A stretch of DNA of 64,000 nt from Pseudonocardia cypriaca. Lineage in GTDB: Bacteria > Actinomycetota > Actinomycetes > Mycobacteriales > Pseudonocardiaceae. Below the pieces are notes generated by a model that was given only the letters and a program-made list of their open reading frames with translations, was not told the DNA's origin and made no database searches. A program made the position numbers and the translations under genes. This document shows positions 35,098 through 44,244 of the stretch, in pieces (within the stretch, counting starts at the first letter, position 1; each line of letters starts with the position of its first letter). The stretch is taken from the NCBI RefSeq assembly GCF_006717045.1, contig NZ_VFPH01000003.1, positions 1,488,001 to 1,552,000 of the forward strand. Reading direction: 5' to 3'.

Positions 35098-37410
35098 TCA
35101 GCTGACCGTGCTCTCCGCCGGGGTGTCGGCGATGGAGGTGGAACGGCGCTTCGACACCACGACCGCCCCGACGATGATCGCCACGGCGACCAGCGCGATC
35201 ACGATGCGGATCGGGGTGGATGCCGAGTCGCCGACCGAGAACGTCACGATGGCCGGGGCGATCAGCACCGAGACCAGGTTCATCACCTTGATCAGCGGGT
35301 TGATGGCCGGGCCCGCGGTGTCCTTGAACGGGTCGCCGACGGTGTCACCGATGACGGTGGCCTCGTGCGCAGGCGAGTTCTTGCCACCGTGGTGACCGTC
35401 CTCGACGAGCTTCTTCGCGTTGTCCCACGCGCCACCCGAGTTGGCCAGGAAGATGGCCATCAGGGTGCCGGTAGCGATGGCGCCTGCGAGGTACCCCGCG
35501 AGCGGGCCCACGCCGAGGCCGAAGCCGACGGCGATCGGCGCGAAGATCGCCAGCAGGCCGGGGGTGGCCAGCTCGCGCAGCGAGTCGCGGGTGCAGATGT
35601 CCACGACGCGGCCGTACTCGGGGCGGACGGTGCCCTCCATGATCCCGGGGTCCTCCCGGAACTGCCGGCGGACCTCGAACACGATCGCTCCCGCCGCGCG
35701 CGTGACGGCGTTGATCGCGAGCCCGGAGAACATGAACACGACGCTCGCACCGATGATCACACCGACGAGCGTGTTTGGCGCGAACACCTCGAAGGCGAAC
35801 GCGGTGCCCGCGTCGGCGAGCGTGCCGCCTGCCTCGGTGAGCGCCTGGTTGATCGCGTCGCGGTAGGACCCGAACAGGGCCGTGGCGGCGAGCACCGCCG
35901 TGGCGATCGCAATGCCCTTCGTGATGGCCTTGGTGGTGTTGCCCACCGCGTCCAGCTCGGTGAGGATGCCGACCCCGTCGCCCTCGACGTCGCCGGACAT
36001 CTCGGCGATGCCCTGCGCGTTGTCGGAGACCGGGCCGAAGGTGTCCATCGCGACGATCACGCCGACCGTGGTGAGCAGGCCGGTGCCGGCGAGCGCCACG
36101 GCGAACAGCGCCACCGTGATCGACCCGGTGGCGAGCGTGAACGCCCCGAACACCGCCGCGCTGATCACGAGCGCGGTGTAGACGGCCGACTCGAAGCCGA
36201 TCGAGATTCCGGCGAGGATGACGGTGGCCGCACCGGTGAGCGAGGACTCGCCCACCGTCTTGACCGGCTTGTCCTCGGTGCCGGTGAAGTAGCCGGTGAG
36301 CCAGAGGATCACGCCGGCCAGCACGATGCCGATGATCACCGCGACCGATGCGATCACGCGCGGGTCGGAGCCGGCCATGGCGGTGACGACGCTGGCGTCG
36401 CTCGGCGAGGTCAGCGCGTCGAAGCTCGACGGCAGGTACACGAAGGCGGCGATCACGCACAGCACGGCCGAGATGACCGCGGAGATGTAGAAGCTGCGGT
36501 TGATGGCCTTGAGGCCGCCCTCGCCCTCCCGGGCGCGCGTGATGTAGACACCGACGACGGCGGTGAGCACACCGATGGCCGGCACGATCAGCGGGAACAG
36601 CAGGCCCTGCTGGCCGAACGCCGCCGTGCCCAGGATCAACGCGGCGACCAGGGTGACCGCGTACGACTCGAACAGGTCGGCGGCCATGCCGGCGCAGTCG
36701 CCGACGTTGTCGCCCACGTTGTCGGCGATCGTGGCCGCGTTGCGCGGGTCGTCCTCGGGGATGCCCTGCTCGACCTTGCCGACGAGGTCGGCGCCGACGT
36801 CGGCGGCCTTGGTGAAGATGCCACCGCCGACACGCATGAACATCGCGAGCAGCGCGGCCCCGAACCCGAAGCCTTCGAGCACCTTCGGGGCCTGGCCGGT
36901 GTAGACGAGCACCACGACCGCGGCACCGAACAGGCCGAGGCCGACGGTGAACATGCCCACCACGCCGCCGGTGCGGAACGCGATGCGCATGGCCTTCTCG
37001 CGGCCGCCCTCCTCGCGGGCGGCGGCGGCGACCCGGATGTTGGCCCGGGTGGCGAGCCACATGCCCAGGTATCCGATTGTCGCGGAGAACACGGCGCCGA
37101 TGACGAAGAAGATCGACCGCCCCACGCGCTCGCCGATGTCGCCCGGCAGGGCGAACAGCAGTACGAACACGATCACGACGAAGATGCCGAGCGTGCGGAA
37201 CTGGCGGTTGAGGTACGCCGCGGCGCCTTCCTGGACCGCTCGACCGATGTCCTGCATCTTGGAGGTGCCCTCGCCGGCAGCGAGAACCTCCCGGAGCAGG
37301 ACGAAGCCGATGGCCAGTGCGGCGAGCGCGACCACCGCGACCACGCCGACGATGGCGTAGTCGCCCCCCGCGAGCGTCAGATCGCTCGCGGCGAGGGTGG
37401 ACACGTACAT
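35098..37410 (-). CDS. hppA: Membrane-bound proton-pumping pyrophosphatase
   Basis: 770 residues, about 16 membrane helices. It couples pyrophosphate hydrolysis to proton export. Signature sequences are DVGADLVGKVEQGIPEDDPR, NVGDNVGDCAGMAADLFESY and GGAWDNAKKLVEDG, which carry the Mg-pyrophosphate ligands. The segment GNTTKAITKG has Lys where K+-dependent enzymes have Ala (GNTTAA), indicating the K+-independent, H+-pumping type. AGGAGG lies 3 nt before the ATG. Divergent from the helicase gene. Confidence 0.96.
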   Translation of the reverse strand: MYVSTLAASDLTLAGGDYAIVGVVAVVALAALAIGFVLLREVLAAGEGTSKMQDIGRAVQEGAAAYLNRQFRTLGIFVVIVFVLLFALPGDIGERVGRSIFFVIGAVFSATIGYLGMWLATRANIRVAAAAREEGGREKAMRIAFRTGGVVGMFTVGLGLFGAAVVVLVYTGQAPKVLEGFGFGAALLAMFMRVGGGIFTKAADVGADLVGKVEQGIPEDDPRNAATIADNVGDNVGDCAGMAADLFESYAVTLVAALILGTAAFGQQGLLFPLIVPAIGVLTAVVGVYITRAREGEGGLKAINRSFYISAVISAVLCVIAAFVYLPSSFDALTSPSDASVVTAMAGSDPRVIASVAVIIGIVLAGVILWLTGYFTGTEDKPVKTVGESSLTGAATVILAGISIGFESAVYTALVISAAVFGAFTLATGSITVALFAVALAGTGLLTTVGVIVAMDTFGPVSDNAQGIAEMSGDVEGDGVGILTELDAVGNTTKAITKGIAIATAVLAATALFGSYRDAINQALTEAGGTLADAGTAFAFEVFAPNTLVGVIIGASVVFMFSGLAINAVTRAAGAIVFEVRRQFREDPGIMEGTVRPEYGRVVDICTRDSLRELATPGLLAIFAPIAVGFGLGVGPLAGYLAGAIATGTLMAIFLANSGGAWDNAKKLVEDGHHGGKNSPAHEATVIGDTVGDPFKDTAGPAINPLIKVMNLVSVLIAPAIVTFSVGDSASTPIRIVIALVAVAIIVGAVVVSKRRSTSIADTPAESTVS

Positions 37411-37633
37411 CCGTCCTCCTGGTCAGTAATGAAATGGGCCAGGGAACACGGACGGCAACCCTGGCGTCTGGAGAAACCCGTCGCCCCACGTGGGCGCGGT
37501 ACAGGCGCGTGCAGTGTAAGTGTGTGGCTTTCGACACCGCGCAGTGAGTCCCCTCACCGCCGCATGGTCGAACCGCAGGCCTCGCAGGCACCGGCGGGGT
37601 GGACGTCGGTGTGGTGTGCCAACCTCGGGCACC

Positions 37634-40036
37634 GTGGGTGACGTGCGCGAACCGGAGGGGCGGGGCGAGGCGCTGCTGCGCCGGGTGCTCGCCGGATCCG
37701 AGGCGCCCTCCGCCGGCGACGCGACCCCGCTGCGGCACGCCGTGCGGCTCCCGTCGCGGGCCGGGCGGACCGCGCCCTGGCCGGGGTGGGTGCCGCCCGG
37801 GCTGCGCGAGGCGTGGCAGCGCCAGGGAGTGCCGGCCCCGTGGACCCACCAGGCCGAGGCCGCCGAGCTGGCCTGGGCGGGCCGCGACGTGGCGGTGGCC
37901 ACCGGGACGGCGTCGGGCAAGTCGCTCGCCTACCAGCTGCCCGTGCTCGCGCGGTTCGCCCACGACCCCAAGGCCACCGCCCTCTACCTCTCGCCCACCA
38001 AGGCGCTCGCAGCCGATCAGCTGCGGGCGCTCGACGCGCTCGCGGTGCCCGACGTGCGCCCGGCCCCGTTCGACGGCGACACCCCCACCGACGCGCGCGA
38101 CTGGGCCCGCCGCCACGGCCGCTGGCTGTTCAGCAACCCGGACATGCTGCACCGCGCGATGCTGCCGAGGCACAGCCAGTGGGCGATGTTCCTGCGGAGG
38201 CTGCAGTTCGTGGTGGTGGACGAGTGCCACACCTACCGCGGCGTGTTCGGTTCGCACGTGGCCCTGCTGCTGCGCAGGCTCCTGCGGGTGTGTGCGCGCT
38301 ACGGCTCGCGTCCCACGCTCGTGCTCGCATCGGCCACGGTGGCCGAGCCCGCGGCGTTCGCAGCGCGGCTCACCGGGAGGCAGGTCGCGGCGGTGACCGA
38401 GGACGGATCGCCCGCAGCGGGGCGCACCGTGGCCCTGTGGGAGCCACCCCTGCTCCCCGAGCTGACCGGTGAGAACGGAGCACCGGTGCGCAGGCCCGCC
38501 GGTGGGGAGGCCGCGCGGATGCTCGCCGACCTGGTGCTCGAGGGTGCGCGCACGCTCGTGTTCGTGCGCTCCCGGCGCGGCGCGGAGGTGGCGGCGCTCA
38601 CCGCCCAACGGCTGCTCGCCGACGTCGACCCCGGCCTCCCACCCCGCGTGGCCGCCTACCGCGGTGGCTACCTCCCCGAGGAGCGGCGTGCGCTCGAGGC
38701 CGCGCTGGCCGGCGGCGAGCTCCTCGGGATGGCCACCACCAACGCACTCGAGCTCGGCGTGGACATCGCAGGCCTCGACGCCGTGGTGGTGGCCGGCTTC
38801 CCGGGCACCCGCGCGTCGTTCTGGCAGCAGTCCGGGCGTGCCGGCCGGGCTCGTGACGAGGCCCTCGTGGTGCTCGTGGCGCGCGACGACCCCATGGACA
38901 CCTATCTCGTGCACCACCCGGAAGCCCTCCTCGGCGCCCCGGTGGAGGGCTGCGTGCTCGATCCGGGGAACCCGTACGTGCTGGGCCCGCAGCTCGTCTG
39001 CGCCGCTGCCGAGCTGCCCCTGACCGAGGACGACGTGCGCGACGTCTTCGGTGGCTCCGCCGCCGCTGCGGTGCTCGACGAGCTCGTGGCCGACGGGGTG
39101 CTGCGGCGGAGGCCGACCGGCTGGTACTGGCCCTCCACCAGGGAGCGCCCCGCCGGCGCGGTGGACATCAGGGGCTCCGGCCTCGGTCAGGTGGCCGTGG
39201 TGGAGGCCGGGACCGGCCGCATGCTCGGGACGGCCGACGGCGCCTCCGCCCCCGCGACCGTGCACTCCGGCGCCGTGTACCTGCACCGCGGCGAGACCTA
39301 CCTCGTGCAGGAGCTGGACCTCGAGGCGGGCGTGGCCGTGGTGGCGGCGGCCGACCCGGGGTTCCGCACCGACGCCCGGTCCACGGCAGACGTCGAGGTG
39401 GCGCGCGTGCTCGCCCACCGCGACCTCGGGCCGGTGCGGGTGTCGTTCGGCGAGGTGACGGTGACCTCCCAGGTGGTGGAGTACCTGCGCCGCGCCCCGG
39501 ACGGCACGGTGCTCGCGACCGTGCCGCTGGACCTGCCCGAGCAGGTGCTGCGCACCCGCGGGGTCTGGTACGACGTGGACGAGGAGGCGCTCGTGGCGGC
39601 CGGGGTGCCGCCGATCCGGATCCCCGGTGCACTGCACGCGGCCGAGCACGCCGCCATCGGGCTCCTGCCGCTCTTCGCCATCTGCGACCGCTGGGACGTC
39701 GGCGGCATGTCCACCGCACTGCACCCGCACACGGGACGGCCCACCGTGTTCGTGCACGACGGCCATCCCGGCGGCGCCGGTTTCGCCGAGCGCGGGCACG
39801 CGGTGCTGGGTCGCTGGCTGGCCGCCACCCGAGCCGCGATCGCCGACTGCGAGTGCCGCACCGGGTGCCCGTCCTGCGTGCAGTCGCCGAAGTGCGGCAA
39901 CGGCAACGCCCCACTGGACAAGTCGGGGGCCCTGGCCGTGCTCGACGTGGTGCTCGGCGCGTTGGGCGAGTCGCCCGCGGCTGCCGGTGCTCCCGCCCGG
40001 CGGCCCGGCCCTTCGATGGGCTTGGCCTCGAGGTAG
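37634..40036 (+). CDS. DEAH-box helicase with C-terminal DUF1998/MrfA-type cysteine cluster
   Basis: 800 residues. Helicase motifs: I GTASGKSLAYQLP, II VVVDECHTY (DECH), III LASATV and VI QQSGRAGRA. The C-terminal part holds four cysteines in CECRTGCPSCVQSPKCGNGN, the metal site of the MrfA/YprA-type helicases involved in DNA repair. This is the 'helicase/secretion neighborhood' helicase that sits beside the Tad-like operon in actinobacteria (Rv3649 in M. tuberculosis). Starts at GTG 37634 or 37643; no ribosome site is evident. Confidence 0.93.
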   Translation: MGDVREPEGRGEALLRRVLAGSEAPSAGDATPLRHAVRLPSRAGRTAPWPGWVPPGLREAWQRQGVPAPWTHQAEAAELAWAGRDVAVATGTASGKSLAYQLPVLARFAHDPKATALYLSPTKALAADQLRALDALAVPDVRPAPFDGDTPTDARDWARRHGRWLFSNPDMLHRAMLPRHSQWAMFLRRLQFVVVDECHTYRGVFGSHVALLLRRLLRVCARYGSRPTLVLASATVAEPAAFAARLTGRQVAAVTEDGSPAAGRTVALWEPPLLPELTGENGAPVRRPAGGEAARMLADLVLEGARTLVFVRSRRGAEVAALTAQRLLADVDPGLPPRVAAYRGGYLPEERRALEAALAGGELLGMATTNALELGVDIAGLDAVVVAGFPGTRASFWQQSGRAGRARDEALVVLVARDDPMDTYLVHHPEALLGAPVEGCVLDPGNPYVLGPQLVCAAAELPLTEDDVRDVFGGSAAAAVLDELVADGVLRRRPTGWYWPSTRERPAGAVDIRGSGLGQVAVVEAGTGRMLGTADGASAPATVHSGAVYLHRGETYLVQELDLEAGVAVVAAADPGFRTDARSTADVEVARVLAHRDLGPVRVSFGEVTVTSQVVEYLRRAPDGTVLATVPLDLPEQVLRTRGVWYDVDEEALVAAGVPPIRIPGALHAAEHAAIGLLPLFAICDRWDVGGMSTALHPHTGRPTVFVHDGHPGGAGFAERGHAVLGRWLAATRAAIADCECRTGCPSCVQSPKCGNGNAPLDKSGALAVLDVVLGALGESPAAAGAPARRPGPSMGLASR

Positions 40037-40084
40037 ACCGTCGCCGGCCGGCCACGTCGGGGGCCGGGCCGGCCGGCGACGGTC
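40036..40084. terminator. Strong hairpin after the helicase gene
   Basis: 18-bp perfect stem (40036-40053 with 40067-40084) over a 13-nt loop, beginning at the last base of the helicase TAG stop. It can also stop transcription arriving from the opposing TadE-like gene. Confidence 0.88.
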
Positions 40085-40483
40085 GGCGCGCGGTGGGCCG
40101 GATGCGGGGTGGGCGTCGGTTTCGACGGTCCGGCCCCACCGCAGTCTGGGGAGCGACTTCCGGGGTCCGGCCGGGCGAACCCGCCCGGGGACTGCCTCCA
40201 GTAGGCGCTTGGTATCCCTCCGTTTCCAGTGCGTGTCGCTGATCGGTACTGGTGTGACGACGAGCGTTGCCGTTGTGCGCCGAGTCGCCGGGCGGCTGCG
40301 CGAAGCAACGTGTCCGCTGATCAGAGGGCAGGTGGTCCCGCCCGGCCGTGTCGGTCGACCGCTCGTCGTGACGGGTGCGTGTCTGCCGCTGCACCGGGCC
40401 CCGACCGGGTGAGCCGCTGCTGGTGCGTTCGGCGGCGTGCCGCCGGCAGCGGGGGGTCGCGGCTCGACGGAGCCGGCTGCCGG
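40085..40483. other. Gene-free region between helicase terminator and Tad operon end
   Basis: No independent gene is visible. On the minus strand the frame of the last Tad-operon gene stays open right through this stretch without a stop, but the coding resemblance of that gene ends near 40484. Confidence 0.55.
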
Positions 40484-40861
40484 GACCGGTCCGGCGCGCG
40501 CCCGGCCCGTGGCGTCGTCGATGCCGGGCATCGTGACCGCGACCGCCACGCGGACCTCCACGAGCGCGTCCCAACCGACCAGCCGGCAGGAGGCGACCGT
40601 GCCGCCCATCGCCCCCGCCACCTCCCCGGCCCGGCGGCACGCCGTCTCCGCGCCCTCGACGGCGAGTCCGGCGGCCGCCAGCGCGGCGAGGTCTGCGGCC
40701 GCCTCGGCCCTGTGCCGGGCGATCACCGCGGCGACCAGGTGCAACCCGACAGCGAACACTGTCATGATCACCGCGATGCCCAGCGCCGCCCAGACGGTGG
40801 CGCTGCCCCGGTCGCGGACGTCGTGGGCACCGTGCCGGTGGCTCGTGGCGGCCTGGCTCAT
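40484..40861 (-). CDS. TadE/Rv3654c-like protein, last gene of the Tad operon; no stop codon found at the expected end
   Basis: About 126 residues fit the 'helicase/secretion neighborhood TadE-like' family (Rv3654c): RGSATVWAALGIAVIMTVF is the pilin-like hydrophobic N-terminus, followed by AEAAADLAALAAAG and a closing RARAGPV. Homologues stop about there, yet here the frame runs on with low-complexity Pro/Gly/Arg sequence through the antisense of the helicase and into hppA. Either the stop was lost, a frameshift is present, or the assembly has an error. I end the feature where the resemblance ends. The ATGA at its start overlaps the preceding gene. Confidence 0.6.
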
Positions 40862-41229
40862 GGCGGCGCGGCTCCCGGCTCGAGTGCGGCCACGGCGCGG
40901 CTCCCGATCCGCACCGGAAGGGGGTGCAGGACGTCGGCCGTGACCTCGGCGACCACGAGGTCGCCTTCGGCGCGCAGCGCCAGACGGGCGCCGGACGGTG
41001 CCAGCTGGGCCGCGACGGTGCGGCCCCGGTCGGCCTCACCGCGAGCCGCCAGCCGGGCGAGCTCGCGGGCGGCGTCGACGCATCGGATCGACCCGCCCGC
41101 CGCGGCGATCGCGCCGACCGCCACGACGAGGAACACCGCGAGGCTGCACAGCGCCAGCGCCGCCTCGACGGTGACGGCTCCACCGTCGCTGTCGGCATGG
41201 CCGGCACGGCCCGGTGCCCGCGGTCCCAT
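40858..41229 (-). CDS. TadE-family pseudopilin-like protein (Rv3655c-like)
   Basis: 123 residues. The pilin-like start GGAVTVEAALALCSLAVFL (Glu near the membrane helix) identifies the TadE group, which assembles with Tad pili. A helical domain with RELARLAARGEADRGR follows. ATG at 41229 forms TGATG with the stop of the Flp-like gene, and its own stop overlaps the next ATG. Position five to six in the operon, as in mycobacteria. Confidence 0.83.
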   Translation of the reverse strand: MGPRAPGRAGHADSDGGAVTVEAALALCSLAVFLVVAVGAIAAAGGSIRCVDAARELARLAARGEADRGRTVAAQLAPSGARLALRAEGDLVVAEVTADVLHPLPVRIGSRAVAALEPGAAPP

Positions 41230-41462
41230 CAGAACGTGACCGTGAGGGCGCGCTCGACGAGCCCGGTGAGCGCCGTGAGGATCGAGTCGCCGGTGACCAC
41301 GGTGTAGAGCAGCGCTCCGAAGGCCGCGGCGGCGACCGTGCCTATCGCGTACTCGACCGTGCTCATGCCGTGGTCGTCGCGGCCGAGCCTGCGCAGCCGA
41401 GGCGGCAGCGCCGCGCAGAACCGGCGGACGGGGAACGGGCGGACGGGGCGGAGCTGGATCAT
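41229..41462 (-). CDS. Flp pilin-like protein (DUF4244, Rv3656c-like)
   Basis: 77 residues. A basic leader (RRFCAALPPRLRRLGRDDHG) is cut before MSTVEYAIGTVAAAAFGALL, where the Glu five residues into the mature part and the hydrophobic helix are Flp/pilin hallmarks. The likely main subunit of the pilus or pseudopilus. GAGGAG lies 8 nt upstream of the ATG. It overlaps the TadE gene by one base. Confidence 0.87.
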   Translation of the reverse strand: MIQLRPVRPFPVRRFCAALPPRLRRLGRDDHGMSTVEYAIGTVAAAAFGALLYTVVTGDSILTALTGLVERALTVTF

Positions 41463-41495
41463 CGGTTTCTCCTCTATCTCGTGGGTTTGCGGCGC

Positions 41496-42245
41496 TCACC
41501 AGTTGGCGAGCACCTCGCCGGCGAGGCCGACGACGACGGGGGCGATGCCCAGGACCAGGAAGGCCGGGAGGAAGCACACGCCGAGCGGCGCGGTGATGAG
41601 CACGGCGGCGCGCTGGGCCTTCGCCTGCGCCGTGTCGAGCAGGCCGGACCGGATCCGCTCGGCTTCGGCACGGGCCACCTGCGCGAGTGCCGACCCCGTG
41701 CTCGCGGACCGGCCCGCCGCGCGGGCGAAGGTGGCGAGGGCAGGCAGCTGCTCCGCCGCGATCCACGCCGCCGCTGCGTCGGCGCCGAGCTCCAGCAGGC
41801 CCGCGGTGCGGCGCAGCCGTGCACCGACGGCGCCGCGCAGTGGCTCGGCGGCCGCCGTGACGGCGAGCGCCACGGGCAGGCCTGCTTCCAGGCACACGGC
41901 CAGGAGCTCCCAGCCGCCCGCGAGCTCCGTGTGCGGCTCCGGTGCCGGCCCCCGGGCGGGCCGCGCGTGCCGCACAGCGAGGACACCGGCGCCGGCCGCG
42001 GCGGCGGTGAGCAGCAGGCCGGCCGCGGCACCTGCGGCCGCCCAGCCCAGCGCGCCGGCGGCCACCGCGCCGACCGCGACCCATGCCGGGCGGACCGGTG
42101 GAGCGTCCGGAGCCGGTTGCGACGGCGGCGCGTGCAACGCGCGGAGCCGGTGGCGGCCGGGCCGGCTGCCGCCGACGAGGAGCGCGGCGGCGAGCAGCAC
42201 GAGCGCCGCGGCCTGGCCGGACGAGGCCGGCGGCCCGCCCGTCAC
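41496..42245 (-). CDS. TadC-like type II secretion F-domain membrane protein (Rv3657c-like)
   Basis: 249 residues. Hydrophobic helices flank a cytoplasmic T2SSF domain (GWELLAVCLEAGLPVALAV; ALAQVARAEAERIRSGLL), the platform protein that couples the ATPase to pilin assembly. GTG at 42245 overlaps the stop of the TadB-like gene (GTGA). The longer upstream frame is the shadow of that gene. Confidence 0.85.
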   Translation of the reverse strand: MTGGPPASSGQAAALVLLAAALLVGGSRPGRHRLRALHAPPSQPAPDAPPVRPAWVAVGAVAAGALGWAAAGAAAGLLLTAAAAGAGVLAVRHARPARGPAPEPHTELAGGWELLAVCLEAGLPVALAVTAAAEPLRGAVGARLRRTAGLLELGADAAAAWIAAEQLPALATFARAAGRSASTGSALAQVARAEAERIRSGLLDTAQAKAQRAAVLITAPLGVCFLPAFLVLGIAPVVVGLAGEVLANW

Positions 42246-43045
42246 CGCGGCACCGCCGAACCGATGATCCGCTCCGACCACGCGCTGCCCGCTGCCAGCA
42301 GCACGACACCGATGACCAGCAGGACCTGTCCGAGCGGGCCACCGCGCAGCACCCCGAGCGGGTCGGCGCCGATCAGCTGCCCGAGCCCGATCCCGAGCAC
42401 CGGCAGCATGGTGAGTACCCCGGCGGTGGCGCGTGGCCCGGCGAGCTGCGCTCGGACGGTGGCGGCGAACCGCACCCTCCAGCGGATGTCCTCGTGGGCC
42501 CGACCGAGCAGGTCGGCGAGGGGGATGCCGTGCCGTTCGGCGAGCGCCCACGCCGTGGCGATCCGCTCGACGTCGGCGCTGATCTCCGGACGGCCCGTGC
42601 CGCCCCGGCGCAGTGCGGGCACGATCCCGTCGCCGAGGCGCGCGGCCACCGCGGCCGGTGCCAGCACGGCCCGGGCGTGCGGGCCGTCGGCGTCGGTGCC
42701 GGCGAGCGCCGCGGCCGGATGGCTGCCGGCGCGCAGCTCGTCGGTGATGCGCGCGACGGCCGCGGCCAGCTGCTCGGCGGCGGTGGCCCGGTCACGCGCC
42801 GCCCGCCGGGCCGCCCGCCGCTGCCGCACCACGAGCGCGGCCACCGCCCCGGCCAGCGCACCGCCGACGCCGGCGAGCACGGCGCCCCCTAGCCCGCCGA
42901 GGAGGACGGGCCCGACGAGGCCGGGCCGGCCCAGGCGCCGGGCTCGCGCGGCCGGCCACAGCGCGGCGAACCGGGCGGCAGCGGGCGGCGGAGGCGTGCA
43001 GGCGATGGCCGCGGCGAGGGCGGCGCACGCGGCGGCGGCGTTCAC
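42242..43045 (-). CDS. TadB-like type II secretion F-domain membrane protein (Rv3658c-like)
   Basis: 267 residues. An N-terminal pair of helices, then the T2SSF domain (AVARITDELRAGSHPAAALA; TAWALAERHGIPLADLLGR) and two C-terminal helices. It forms the inner-membrane platform with the TadC-like protein. GTG at 43045 overlaps the ATPase stop by 4 bp (a second GTG lies one codon upstream). Confidence 0.85.
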   Translation of the reverse strand: MNAAAACAALAAAIACTPPPPAAARFAALWPAARARRLGRPGLVGPVLLGGLGGAVLAGVGGALAGAVAALVVRQRRAARRAARDRATAAEQLAAAVARITDELRAGSHPAAALAGTDADGPHARAVLAPAAVAARLGDGIVPALRRGGTGRPEISADVERIATAWALAERHGIPLADLLGRAHEDIRWRVRFAATVRAQLAGPRATAGVLTMLPVLGIGLGQLIGADPLGVLRGGPLGQVLLVIGVVLLAAGSAWSERIIGSAVPR

Positions 43046-44244
43046 CACGGGAGGCTCACCTCCCGCTCCTCGAGCAGCGTGCCGAGGGCGGCGCGGGCTT
43101 CGGCCCAGCCGTGCGCGCGGCTCCACACGGGGCGGACGGTGACCTCGTGGTGGTCGGAGTGGTGGTCGCGGCCCAGTACGGCGACGGTGTCGAGCACGCG
43201 CGCCCCGGACGGCAGCCGGTGCATGTGCAGCACGACCTGCACGGCCGCGGCGAGCTGGCTGTGGAGCGCGTCGCGGGGCAACCCGCCGGTGGCGGCGAGC
43301 GCCTCCATCCTCGCCGGCACCTCGCGCGCGGAGTTGGCGTGGACCGTGCCTGCGCCGCCGTCGTGGCCGGTGTTGAGGGCGGCCAGCAGATCGCACACCT
43401 CGGCGCCGCGCACCTCGCCGACGATCAGCCGGTCGGGCCGCATCCGGAGCGCCTGCCGGACGAGGTCGCGCAGGGTGACCCCGCCCGCTCCCTCGATGTT
43501 GGCGGGACGGGCGACGAGCCGCACGACGTGCGGGTGGCGCGGCCGCAGCTCCTCGGCGTCCTCGACGCAGACCACGCGTTCGTGCGGGTCGACGGCCGCG
43601 AGCAGCGCCGCGAGGATCGTGGTCTTGCCGCTGCCGGTGCCGCCGGACACGACGAACGCGAGCCGGGCGGCGAGCACGGCGCGCAGCAACGCCTCGCCGG
43701 TGGCGTCGAGGGTGCCCGATGCGCGCAGCGCCGCGAGGTCGTGGGCGGCCGGGCGCAGGACGCGCAGCGACAGGCAGGTACCGTCGGCGGCGACCGGTGG
43801 CAGCACCGCGTGCAGCCGCACGCCCGCATCGGCGACCCAGCCGTCGACGTACGGGCTGGCGTCGTCGAGCCGGCGCCCCGCTGCGATCGCGAGGCGCTGG
43901 GCGAGGCGGCGGACCGCGCCGTCGTCGGGGAAGCGGACCGCGGTGCGCTCGAGCCCGGCCCCTCTGTCGACCCACACCGACGCCGGTCCGCAGACGAGGA
44001 CGTCGGTGGTGCGCGGGTCGCGCAGCAGCTCGTCGAGCGGGCCCGCCCCGATGAACTCCTGGCGCAGGACCCGCAGCGCGGACAGCACGTCGAGGTCGGA
44101 GACGACTCCGCCGGACTCCGCGCGCACGGCCGCGGCGACGGCCGCCTGGGTGAGCTCGCCGCCGGTGGTGGCGAGCCGGGACCGCACGCGGTCGACGAGC
44201 GGCGCGGTGTGAGCCGGCGGCGCCATGCCCGCTTGTGTGCTCAT
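43042..44244 (-). CDS. TadA/CpaF-like secretion ATPase (Rv3659c-like)
   Basis: 400 residues of the type II/IV secretion ATPase family. N-terminal regulatory region with EFIGAGPLDELLRDPRTTDV, Walker A SGGTGSGKTTILAALLAA, Asp box CVEDAEELRPRHP, Walker B region RMRPDRLIVGEVRG and His box AGTVHANSA. It powers pilus assembly or secretion. ATG at 44244 overlaps the CpaE-like stop (ATGA). Tight overlaps across this operon show one transcript. Confidence 0.94.
   Translation of the reverse strand: MSTQAGMAPPAHTAPLVDRVRSRLATTGGELTQAAVAAAVRAESGGVVSDLDVLSALRVLRQEFIGAGPLDELLRDPRTTDVLVCGPASVWVDRGAGLERTAVRFPDDGAVRRLAQRLAIAAGRRLDDASPYVDGWVADAGVRLHAVLPPVAADGTCLSLRVLRPAAHDLAALRASGTLDATGEALLRAVLAARLAFVVSGGTGSGKTTILAALLAAVDPHERVVCVEDAEELRPRHPHVVRLVARPANIEGAGGVTLRDLVRQALRMRPDRLIVGEVRGAEVCDLLAALNTGHDGGAGTVHANSAREVPARMEALAATGGLPRDALHSQLAAAVQVVLHMHRLPSGARVLDTVAVLGRDHHSDHHEVTVRPVWSRAHGWAEARAALGTLLEEREVSLPW

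Noticed and set aside
35345..40861. A continuous 1838-codon open frame on the minus strand
   Set aside because: Only its first about 126 codons resemble a TadE-like protein; the rest is antisense to the helicase and hppA genes and has low-complexity Arg/Pro/Gly composition typical of stop-poor GC-rich antisense frames.
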